From contig JAFBAM010000072.1 in assembly GCA_019247755.1 (NCBI GenBank), positions 1 through 5,726 on the forward strand: 5,726 nt of DNA, written 5' to 3'. The DNA comes from Sphingomonas sp. (GTDB lineage Bacteria > Pseudomonadota > Alphaproteobacteria > Sphingomonadales > Sphingomonadaceae). Positions 1-5,726 of the stretch are shown here, piece after piece (position 1 is the first letter of the stretch; every line of letters begins with the position of its first letter). A program made the translations under genes and the position numbers. The notes under the pieces are model-generated. The model worked only from the letters and a program-made list of their open reading frames with translations. It had not been told where the DNA came from and made no database searches.

Positions 1-1616
1 TTGGTGCGGTCGAGCCGGTAGACGGCGGCGGTCGCCAGCAGGCCCCCCGGCAGCTGCAGCTTCGCGCCGACCTCATAATTGTCGAACCGCTCGGGCTTCA
101 GCCCTTCGGTGATCGAGGTGAGTGCGCTGAACTGGTCGCCCGATTGCGGCAAGTATGAGCGGCTGTAGCTGGCGTAGATGGAGAGATTGTCGGTCGGCTT
201 GAGAACGAGGCCGAGGCGCGGCGACCAGAGGCGGTCGCGGCGGGTGAATTTTCCACCGGCAGCTCGCAGGTCGTCGACATCGACCTTGAAGCTGTCGAAG
301 CGAAGTCCCGCCACGATCTCGAGCCAGCTGGCGGGCCGGATCTGGTCTTGAGCGTAGAGCGCCGCGACCGTTGCATGGACGCGATTGTTGGCGTCGCTTG
401 CCAGCGCCGAGAAGATAACGTCGGCATCGACGGTCGGGTCGCTGATCGGCACTCTGGACGGGCTGATGACGGTCGCCGTCAGGCGCCGGTTGCGCGAACG
501 CTCGCGGCCGGCCTCGAAGCCGACCAGCATCGTCTGGTCGATCCCGAAGAGCTTGTTCTCCCAGACGAGGTCGGTCTGGCTGAACAGGTTCTTCCGGTCG
601 TTGCGATTGTTGTAACCGGCAAGTGCGACGCGGCCCGTCACCGGATTGAAGCTGTTCGGATAGATGTTCTGGTAGAACTTGCCGTAATCGCCGAACACCG
701 TCCTGTTCCTGAGCGTCAGGCCATCACTAAAGCGGTGCTCGATCGCCAGGGTTGCAACATTGACGTTGGCCTTCGCGAAGCTGTCGTCCGGATCGCCAAA
801 GAAGTCGCGCGTATGACCCCGCACTGGCTCGTTCCCGTCGGCCGGAACGCCTCGGTCGGCCGTCCGGCGGTCGTGGAAATATTCGTAGCTGAGATCGATC
901 CGCGTGTCCGGGCCCGCCAGCAGCGCAACCGTCGGATTGATCCCATAGCGCTTCAGATCGACGTGACGGCGGAAGCTGTCGCTATTCTCGTAGACGCCAT
1001 TGAGCCGCAGCCCGATCGCGTTTGACAGCGGCTGATCGAAGTCGCCGCTCAAGCGCCGCGAGTCCCAGCCGTCGGCCGATACGATCGCGCCGCGCGCAAC
1101 ATTGAAGCTCGGCCGCTTCAGGACGCGGTTCAGGATACCGCCGCCACCGCCACGGCCGAAAATCATCGCGTTTGGTCCCTTCAGTACCTCCACGCGATCG
1201 ACGTTGTAGAAATCGCGGAAATACTGGACGTCGTCGCGCACGCCATCGACGAAGAAGTCGGCTGTGCTCGAATTGCCGCGAAGCACGATCGTGTCGCGGT
1301 TGCCCTCGCCCGAATTGTAGGAGGCGCCGGGAACGAACAGCAGAAGCTCGCCGACCGACCGGATCTGCTGGTCGCCGATCTGCGCGTTCGAAATGATCGT
1401 CATCGCCTGCGGAATGTTGCGGATGTCCGTCGGCGTCTTGGTCGCGCTGGTCGTAACCTTCACACCATAGGGAATGCGGTCCGCCGTGATGACGATGTCG
1501 GGGCCCGCACCGGCTTCGGCCGACGCATCAGCGGTGGCGTTTGCCTCCGCAGCGAGGGCTGGCGGCGCGCCGCATAGAAGAACCGCGGCAAACGCATACG
1601 TACACACGCGGTCCAT
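1..1616 (-). CDS. TonB-dependent siderophore receptor, Fiu/catecholate type (partial, C-terminus cut by window edge)
   Basis: Outer-membrane active transporter for ferric siderophores, energised by TonB-ExbB-ExbD. I translated the minus strand from the ATG at 1616 and found 538 codons open to the window edge with no stop or frameshift. Residues 1-22/23 are a signal peptide (one Arg, a hydrophobic core, then PPALA-A). A TonB box, DIVITA, lies at 40-45. The plug runs from about 60 to 170. It contains NIPQAMTIIS (67-76), LRGNSSTADFFVDGVRDD (112-129), VEVLKGPNAMIFGRG (142-156) and a five-glycine run (156-160) before ILNRV. The LRGNSSTADFFVDGVRDD and GRGGGGG pattern is typical of Fiu-like catecholate receptors. 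Barrel strands follow, including LVGFEAGRE, PRLGLVLKP and LKPERFDNYEVGAK, the last near the edge. Family members are usually about 700-760 aa, so roughly 180-220 residues are missing. The start is fixed by the signal peptide, an upstream AAAGGGGA, and an in-frame TAG upstream with no other start codon between. The ligand is inferred from family resemblance only. Confidence 0.93.
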   Translation of the reverse strand, partial: MDRVCTYAFAAVLLCGAPPALAAEANATADASAEAGAGPDIVITADRIPYGVKVTTSATKTPTDIRNIPQAMTIISNAQIGDQQIRSVGELLLFVPGASYNSGEGNRDTIVLRGNSSTADFFVDGVRDDVQYFRDFYNVDRVEVLKGPNAMIFGRGGGGGILNRVLKRPSFNVARGAIVSADGWDSRRLSGDFDQPLSNAIGLRLNGVYENSDSFRRHVDLKRYGINPTVALLAGPDTRIDLSYEYFHDRRTADRGVPADGNEPVRGHTRDFFGDPDDSFAKANVNVATLAIEHRFSDGLTLRNRTVFGDYGKFYQNIYPNSFNPVTGRVALAGYNNRNDRKNLFSQTDLVWENKLFGIDQTMLVGFEAGRERSRNRRLTATVISPSRVPISDPTVDADVIFSALASDANNRVHATVAALYAQDQIRPASWLEIVAGLRFDSFKVDVDDLRAAGGKFTRRDRLWSPRLGLVLKPTDNLSIYASYSRSYLPQSGDQFSALTSITEGLKPERFDNYEVGAKLQLPGGLLATAAVYRLDRT

Positions 1617-1620
1617 TCGT

Positions 1621-1628
1621 TCCCCTTT
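1621..1628 (-). promoter_or_regulatory. Ribosome binding site of the TonB-dependent receptor
   Basis: On the minus strand AAAGGGGA lies four bases before the ATG at 1616. It is purine-rich and G-rich enough to pair with the 16S 3' end, although it is not the perfect GGAGG. It supports the chosen receptor start. Confidence 0.7.
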
Positions 1629-1654
1629 GGACTTCTTGAGAACCGCCTAACGTT

Positions 1655-1673
1655 ATTGATAGTCATTCGCAAT
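1655..1673 (-). promoter_or_regulatory. Fur-box-like operator upstream of the TonB-dependent receptor
   Basis: The minus strand reads ATTGCGAATGACTATCAAT. Its 15-base core, TGCGAATGACTATCA (1671-1657), matches the 7-1-7 Fur consensus TGATAATNATTATCA at 11 of 14 defined positions. The 19-mer is an imperfect palindrome with 6 of 9 pairs matching and ATTG/CAAT ends. It lies 40 bases upstream of the receptor ATG, in the only non-coding stretch before the gene. A siderophore receptor is a classic Fur target, so iron-dependent repression is the natural inference. I could not assign -35 and -10 elements with confidence; a TATCAAT within the operator is a weak -10 candidate. I also see no intrinsic terminator for the upstream genes in this gap. 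Confidence 0.65.
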
Positions 1674-1681
1674 AGCAGAAT

Positions 1682-2200
1682 CTACGGTATCCGCTTGAGC
1701 GTAGAAGCAGAGTGCTCATCGAGGGGAAGCGACCGCAGGGCCTTTTCAACATCCGACCTGCTGGTGAAATAACAGGCCGGCGACGTCCCTTCCTCGACCG
1801 TCGCGCCATTCTTCCGTGCAAGGTCGGCGCCCGAATCCTTACATTCGGGCGGATAGATCCGGTACTCGTCGGGGCCGGCACGCATCATCAGCAGATATAT
1901 CTGCAACTCTCCACGCTCATCCGGCTCTTTGTCCTTGAGCGGCAGCCACGCGACATAGGTTCCCCGCACGGAATCGAGCGGGCTGAACCCCATCAAATCT
2001 GTCGTCTCGCCCCCGTCGAGCTTGGTCATCCCGTCGGGCTCGATTGAAATGCGATAGGCCTTCGGCGCCTCATCTTCTGCAGTGGCGCGATACACGCCCG
2101 GGCGGATCGCCGGCCTTGCGTCGGACGGGGTATATAGGCGGTCGCCGTACCAGCACGCCGTCAGCGCGAGGCAGGCGAGGAGGATCAGTAGCCGGCGCAT
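1682..2200 (-). CDS. Putative lipoprotein of unknown function (172 aa)
   Basis: The N-terminus MRRLLILLACLALTAC is a textbook lipoprotein signal: two arginines, a leucine-rich core, and the lipobox LTAC with Cys16 as the lipidated residue. Trp17 follows, not Asp, so there is no inner-membrane retention signal of the E. coli type and outer-membrane sorting is likely, by analogy. The mature part is polar and about 156 aa, with no further membrane segment. It contains GVYRAT (35-40), a strand-rich middle, EYRIYPPEC (112-120) and SPACYF (140-145). The only two mature cysteines after Cys16, C120 and C143, could form a disulfide. I do not recognise the family. The ATG at 2200 directly abuts the smc stop (TAAATG), with only a weak GGCGGA four bases upstream of the TAA-ATG junction's start codon, so translation may depend on coupling to smc. 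The gene is real judging by its signal, placement and codon use; its function is open. Confidence 0.85.
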   Translation of the reverse strand: MRRLLILLACLALTACWYGDRLYTPSDARPAIRPGVYRATAEDEAPKAYRISIEPDGMTKLDGGETTDLMGFSPLDSVRGTYVAWLPLKDKEPDERGELQIYLLMMRAGPDEYRIYPPECKDSGADLARKNGATVEEGTSPACYFTSRSDVEKALRSLPLDEHSASTLKRIP

Positions 2201-5200
2201 TTATTCCGCCGCGAGCAGGGTCTCCGCGCCGCCAAGGTCGACCGACACCAGGCGGCTCACACCCTTCTCGATCATCGTCACGCCATAGAGCCGGTCCATC
2301 CGGCTCATCGTCACCGCATTGTGGGTCACGATCAGGTAGCGCGTGTCGGTCTCCTGGACCATGCGCTGGAGCAGCTCGCAGAATCGCTCGACATTGGCGT
2401 CGTCGAGCGGCGCATCGACCTCGTCGAGCACGCAAATCGGCGCCGGGTTGGTGAGGAAGATCGCGAAGATCAAAGCGACCGCGGTCAGCGCCTGCTCGCC
2501 GCCCGACAACAAAGTCAGCGTCGACAGCCTCTTGCCCGGCGGCTGGGCCATAATCTCGAGCCCGGCCTCGAGCGGGTCGTCGCTCTCGACCAGTTCGAGA
2601 TGAGCCTGACCCCCTTCGAACAATGTCGTGAACAGCCGCCGGAAGTGGCCGTCGACCTTCTCGTAGGCGTCCAGAAGCCGGACGCGTCCTTCACGGTTCA
2701 GGTTGCCGATCGAGCCGCGCAGCCGGTTGATGGCCTGGGTCAGCTCGTCGGCTTCCTCCGCGCCTTTGGTTCGCGCGGCGTCGAGCTCGGCGAGCTCCTG
2801 CTCGGCGACAAGGTTGACTGGGCCGATCCGCTCGCGCTCCGCCGTTAGCCGTTCGAGCGTTGCCGCTTCGTCATCACCATTGCGAGGCTCGTTCGCATCG
2901 AAGCCGAGCTTCTCCGGTAGTCGCTGCGGGACGACTTCGAACTTGTCGACGGCCTGGCGGGCGAACTCGGCGCTTCGGGCCTGCTGTGCCTCCGCCCGCG
3001 CCGCTGCCGCTGCCCGCCGCTCCCGTGTGTCGGCGGAACGCTCGTTCGCCTGGGAAACCTGCTGAGCCGCTAGGACGACGGCTTCTTCCGCCTCGCGCTC
3101 GGCCGCGCTCGCCTCCCCGACCCGCACCTGGCTCTGGTCGTTGGCATGCTCCAGTTCGGCGATTTTGGCGTCGAGCTCCGCCGGTTCCTTCGACAGGTCG
3201 GCGCGCTCGGCCGCCTGGTTGTTCTGGCGCTCGACCGCCATTGCGAGCCGCTGCTCGGCGTCCGCCTGGCGCTTGCGCCACTCGGCCTGTTCGCGGCCTG
3301 CAGCACTGTGGCGCTCGCGGTCCGCAGCTGTCTCGCGGGCCTTGGTCGCCGCTTCGGCTCGTTTGTCGGCAACGGCCGACGCCGCCGTCGCGGCACTGCC
3401 GCGCGAATCTTCGACATCCTTCTCAAGCGCTGCAGGATCGGGGAGGGCAGCGAGCGAACGTTCGGCAGCGGTCACCGCCTCGCGCGATGCGTCCAGCACT
3501 GGCGCAAGGTCGCCCTGACGCTGCACCAGGCTGCCGCGCTGCGCTTCGATCCGCTCCAGCGCAGCGGCCGCCGCGTCGATTGCCCGCGCAGCTTCGCGTG
3601 CATCGCGCTCCGCCGCCAGCGCCGCGGTCCGCGCCTCGTCAGCATCCTTTCGGCATTGCTCCATCGCGGCGAGCACCGCGTCGCGCTGGGACGAAGCTTC
3701 CGCCACGGCTCTCTCGAATGCTGGTAGCTCGTCGGCGAGCTGCGACAATCGGTTGGCGCGGAGTAGCCGTTCCGCAGCTGCAGCGCCTGTCCCGACCGCA
3801 ACAAAGCCGTCCCAGCGACGCAGCTTCCCATCGAGTGTCACCAGCCGCTGGCCGACCGCGAGCGACTGGCCAGCATCTTCCTGGACTACCGCCACCTGCT
3901 TCAAGCGCCGCAGCAACTCCTTCGGTGCGCTGACATGATCGGCAAGGCTCTGCGTGCCGGGAGGCAGGGCTGGGTCGCCCGGCAACGGCTCGCTCCCCCG
4001 CCAATGACGCGGTCCATCGCCGCCGATCGCTGCGTCGGCATCCTCTCCAAGCGCGGCCGCGAGTGCCCGTTCATAGCCAGGCTCTGCCTTGAGGCTCGCG
4101 ATCGCGGCGCCCCTGCCATGCTCCAATGCCCGGGCCAGCGCGTCATGCTCGGATCGCGCTGCGGACAGCGCTGCACGTGCCGACGCTAGCTGGCTCTCGG
4201 CAGAATCGCGCGCTTCCGCGGCAGATGCTCGGCCCTGCTCGGCCTCGACCCGCCGCGCCTCGGCTGCGGTCAGGGCTTCGCCGGCCGCTTTGGCGTTTTC
4301 CTCGGCTTCGTCCCGCGCCTGAACCTGATCGCTGCCGTCGCCTAGCGCTTGCAGCTGGTCGGCGAGCTTCTGCCGCTCGCGCTCCGTGCGGCCGAGCTGG
4401 GCCCGCGCTGCTTCCAGCGCCGCCTCCGCAACGCGCCGCTCGGCGCGCATGGCGGCCTGACGCGCCAGCAGTTCCGCGAGTGCTGCCTCGGCTTCGCGCG
4501 ATACCGCTTCGGCATTGCTGAGTTCCGTCGCGATACGTGCGGAGTGCGCTTCCGAATCTTCGAGCCGCTTGCCGATCGCCGCTCGCTCCTCATCGAGCGC
4601 GGCGATTGCCCGCGCTGCGTCGCCTTTCAGAGCCTCTTCGCGCTGGATGTCCCCGGCCAGCGACGCATCGAGTCGATCAAGCTCGGCAAGCCGGCGCGCC
4701 ACCGTATCGCGTCGTGCCCGCGCTGCGGCTAGTTGGTGAGCCAGTTTATGTCCCTGCTCGCGCAGCTCGGTCAGGGCGTTGCGTTTGGCGGTCAGCGTTT
4801 CGTTGGCGCGGTCATGGGCGGCCTGCGCGTCGACGATCGCCTGGTGGATCCGTTCGACTTCCTCGGCCGCCGCCTGCGCCTCGGCAGTCGCGGCTTCGGC
4901 AGCCTGCTGCGCCTCCGTCCAGCGCGCATGGAGCAGCCTCGCCTCGACACCGCGGATCTGGTCAGTGAGCTTGCGATACCGCTCGGCGGCGCGCGCCTGG
5001 CGCCTCAACTGCGCCGCGCGCTGTTCCTGATCGCCCAGGATTTCGCTCAGCCGCGTGAGGTTCGCTTCGGCCGCGCGCAGCTTCTGCTCCGCATCCTTGC
5101 GCCTAGCATGGAGTCCGGAAATGCCCGCCGCTTCCTCGAGCAGCTGGCGCCGCTCAACCGGCTTGGCTGCGATGACCGCGCCGATCTTCCCCTGGCTAAC

Positions 5201-5617
5201 GAGCGCCGGCGAATGCGCGCCGGTCGCCGCGTCGGCGAATAGCAGGGCGACATCTTTCGCCCGGACGTCGCGGCCGTCGATCCGGTAGGCGGAGCCCGCT
5301 CCGCGCTCGATCCGGCGCGTAACCTCGCTTTCGCCGCTGCCGCCGTCGTCGCCGGTGTCGCGCTCGACGAGGATCGAGACTTCGGCGAAGTCGCGCGGCG
5401 GGCGCGTTGCGGTCCCGGCGAAGATCACGTCGTCCATCCCGCCGCCGCGAAGCGACTTCGGACTGGATTCGCCCATCGTCCAGCGGATGGCCTCAAGGAG
5501 GTTCGACTTGCCGCAGCCGTTGGGACCAACGACGCCGGTCAGACCCGGCTCAATCCGGAGCTCCGCCGGCTCGACGAAGCTCTTGAAGCCGCTGAGCTTG
5601 AGCCGCCGAATCCTCAA
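2201..5617 (-). CDS. smc: Chromosome segregation protein SMC (structural maintenance of chromosomes ATPase)
   Basis: Dimeric ABC-type ATPase that, with ScpA and ScpB (not in this window), compacts and aligns newly replicated chromosome arms after loading at ParB-parS. The gene is complete at 1138 aa, close to the alphaproteobacterial norm and slightly shorter than Bacillus SMC. The N-head has MRIRRLKLSGFKSF at 1-14, Walker A GPNGCGKSN at 31-39, KSLRGG at 54-59 with the probable arginine finger R57, and the Q-loop SQGKIG at 141-146. An Ala/Glu/Arg-rich coiled coil spans about 160-500. The hinge spans about 502-610 and ends in a variant glycine motif, G597-x6-G604-x3-V608-G609. The returning coil spans about 612-900. 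The C-head has IGPVNLVAE (931-939), the signature LSGGE (1037-1041), Walker B ICVLDE (1061-1066), the D-loop VDAPLDD and the H-loop TH (1098-1099). All catalytic residues are present. The start codon is TTG; no ATG, GTG or TTG lies in frame upstream before a stop, and any later start would cut the ABC head. It is preceded by GGGGAGGG. It lies 28 bases after the thioredoxin-like gene and abuts the lipoprotein gene. Confidence 0.97.
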   Translation of the reverse strand: MRIRRLKLSGFKSFVEPAELRIEPGLTGVVGPNGCGKSNLLEAIRWTMGESSPKSLRGGGMDDVIFAGTATRPPRDFAEVSILVERDTGDDGGSGESEVTRRIERGAGSAYRIDGRDVRAKDVALLFADAATGAHSPALVSQGKIGAVIAAKPVERRQLLEEAAGISGLHARRKDAEQKLRAAEANLTRLSEILGDQEQRAAQLRRQARAAERYRKLTDQIRGVEARLLHARWTEAQQAAEAATAEAQAAAEEVERIHQAIVDAQAAHDRANETLTAKRNALTELREQGHKLAHQLAAARARRDTVARRLAELDRLDASLAGDIQREEALKGDAARAIAALDEERAAIGKRLEDSEAHSARIATELSNAEAVSREAEAALAELLARQAAMRAERRVAEAALEAARAQLGRTERERQKLADQLQALGDGSDQVQARDEAEENAKAAGEALTAAEARRVEAEQGRASAAEARDSAESQLASARAALSAARSEHDALARALEHGRGAAIASLKAEPGYERALAAALGEDADAAIGGDGPRHWRGSEPLPGDPALPPGTQSLADHVSAPKELLRRLKQVAVVQEDAGQSLAVGQRLVTLDGKLRRWDGFVAVGTGAAAAERLLRANRLSQLADELPAFERAVAEASSQRDAVLAAMEQCRKDADEARTAALAAERDAREAARAIDAAAAALERIEAQRGSLVQRQGDLAPVLDASREAVTAAERSLAALPDPAALEKDVEDSRGSAATAASAVADKRAEAATKARETAADRERHSAAGREQAEWRKRQADAEQRLAMAVERQNNQAAERADLSKEPAELDAKIAELEHANDQSQVRVGEASAAEREAEEAVVLAAQQVSQANERSADTRERRAAAAARAEAQQARSAEFARQAVDKFEVVPQRLPEKLGFDANEPRNGDDEAATLERLTAERERIGPVNLVAEQELAELDAARTKGAEEADELTQAINRLRGSIGNLNREGRVRLLDAYEKVDGHFRRLFTTLFEGGQAHLELVESDDPLEAGLEIMAQPPGKRLSTLTLLSGGEQALTAVALIFAIFLTNPAPICVLDEVDAPLDDANVERFCELLQRMVQETDTRYLIVTHNAVTMSRMDRLYGVTMIEKGVSRLVSVDLGGAETLLAAE

Positions 5618-5643
5618 ACTTCGATGCCCTCCCCAGTGGCCAT
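5614..5643 (-). other. Possible 9-codon leader ORF before smc
   Basis: After the upstream gene's TAG come two bases and then an ATG that opens a 9-residue frame, MATGEGIEV, ending in TGA. This TGA overlaps the smc TTG as TTGA. The GGAAG before the ATG could serve as a weak ribosome binding site. The arrangement would let ribosomes pass from the thioredoxin-like gene to smc by reinitiation. It could equally be chance in a 28-base spacer; no coding evidence beyond the frame itself is available. Confidence 0.2.
5627..5634 (-). promoter_or_regulatory. Ribosome binding site of smc
   Basis: The minus strand reads GGGGAGGG, containing a full GGAGG core 10 bases before the TTG at 5617. This strong Shine-Dalgarno site is what decides the TTG start, since a TTG start is weak on its own and no alternative start codon exists in frame nearby. 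Confidence 0.8.
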
Positions 5644-5645
5644 TT

Positions 5646-5726
5646 CTAGCTTCCGGCGTCCTTCAGGAATGGCTCCAGCGTCGCCCAGTCATAGGCCGCA
5701 ACCAGCTTGTCATTGACGAAGAAGGT
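5646..5726 (-). CDS. C-terminal end of a thioredoxin-fold / DsbA-like protein (partial)
   Basis: Only the last 26 residues and the TAG stop are in the window: TFFVNDKLVAAYDW followed by ATLEPFLKDAGS. The TFFVN(D/G)KLV strand followed by a W-x-x-LEP-x-L helix is the usual C-terminal end of DsbA-family and thioredoxin-domain oxidoreductases, where it follows the cis-proline (GTPTFF). That proline and the CxxC active site would lie beyond the right edge, so neither can be confirmed. In alphaproteobacteria a periplasmic thioredoxin-domain gene is commonly found just upstream of smc, near mutY and a DUF721 gene (recalled knowledge), which supports the call. The 28-base gap to smc, without a terminator, suggests co-transcription. 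If it is DsbA-like, the protein would act on disulfides in the periplasm. Confidence 0.7.
   Translation of the reverse strand, partial: TFFVNDKLVAAYDWATLEPFLKDAGS

Noticed and set aside
348..1025. A 225-codon open frame on the plus strand opposite the receptor
   Set aside because: The minus-strand receptor frame is continuous here and matches a known family residue by residue. The antisense product shows no recognisable motif and no clear ribosome binding site.
1141..1160. CCGCCACCGCCACGG, a short GC-rich near-repeat
   Set aside because: It simply encodes the conserved glycine run GRGGGGG at the end of the receptor plug domain.
1460..1672. A 70-codon minus-strand frame starting inside the receptor's upstream region
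   Set aside because: It overlaps the receptor's signal peptide and TonB box in another frame, and its start lies within the Fur-like operator. The receptor frame has far stronger support.
2070..2435. A 121-codon minus-strand frame overlapping the end of smc and the start of the lipoprotein gene
   Set aside because: It is out of frame with both the SMC C-head (signature, Walker B, H-loop) and the lipoprotein signal peptide. It is Arg/Pro-rich and has no family features.
2860..3933. A 357-codon open frame on the plus strand opposite smc, rich in Arg, Pro and Ala
   Set aside because: It is antisense to the coiled-coil part of a complete smc gene. The Arg/Pro/Ala/Gly-rich, low-complexity product without domains is what GC-rich codon bias gives on the opposite strand.
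3000..5050. Repeated Ala/Glu/Arg-coding patterns in the middle of smc that look like low-level DNA repeats
   Set aside because: They are explained by heptad coiled-coil composition combined with GC-biased codons. I saw no exact tandem or dispersed repeat units.

Overview
The base composition is GC-rich, the SMC has an alphaproteobacterial type of sequence, and a Fiu-type TonB-dependent receptor is present. Together these suggest a sphingomonad-like alphaproteobacterium (family level is inference; no rRNA or other marker is in the window). Every gene I can support lies on the minus strand, so the biological order runs from right to left.

Layout, right to left. (1) 5726-5646: the last 26 codons of a thioredoxin-fold / DsbA-like protein, cut by the window edge. 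(2) 5645-5618: a 28-base gap with a strong ribosome binding site and a possible 9-residue reading frame. (3) 5617-2201: a complete smc gene, 1138 aa, starting at TTG, with all ATPase motifs intact and a divergent hinge. (4) 2200-1682: a 172-aa lipoprotein of unknown function whose ATG directly abuts the smc stop codon (TAAATG). (5) 1681-1617: a 65-base intergenic region with a good Fur-box-like operator and a ribosome binding site. (6) 1616-1: the first 538 residues of a TonB-dependent siderophore receptor, probably catecholate/Fiu-like, whose C-terminal barrel continues beyond the left edge.

Functionally there are two units. The thioredoxin-like gene, smc and the lipoprotein are packed closely enough to be one transcription unit: chromosome organisation flanked by two envelope proteins. 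The receptor appears to begin a separate, iron-repressed unit. It would import ferric siderophore across the outer membrane, driven by TonB-ExbB-ExbD encoded elsewhere. Coding density is nearly complete, and no gene-free stretch exceeds 65 bases. I saw no tRNA, rRNA, CRISPR array, insertion sequence, long repeat or sign of recent transfer. The window looks like ordinary core genome plus an iron-uptake gene. The points most worth a second look are the altered SMC hinge motif, the start region of smc, the unknown lipoprotein fused translationally to smc, and the Fur-type operator.
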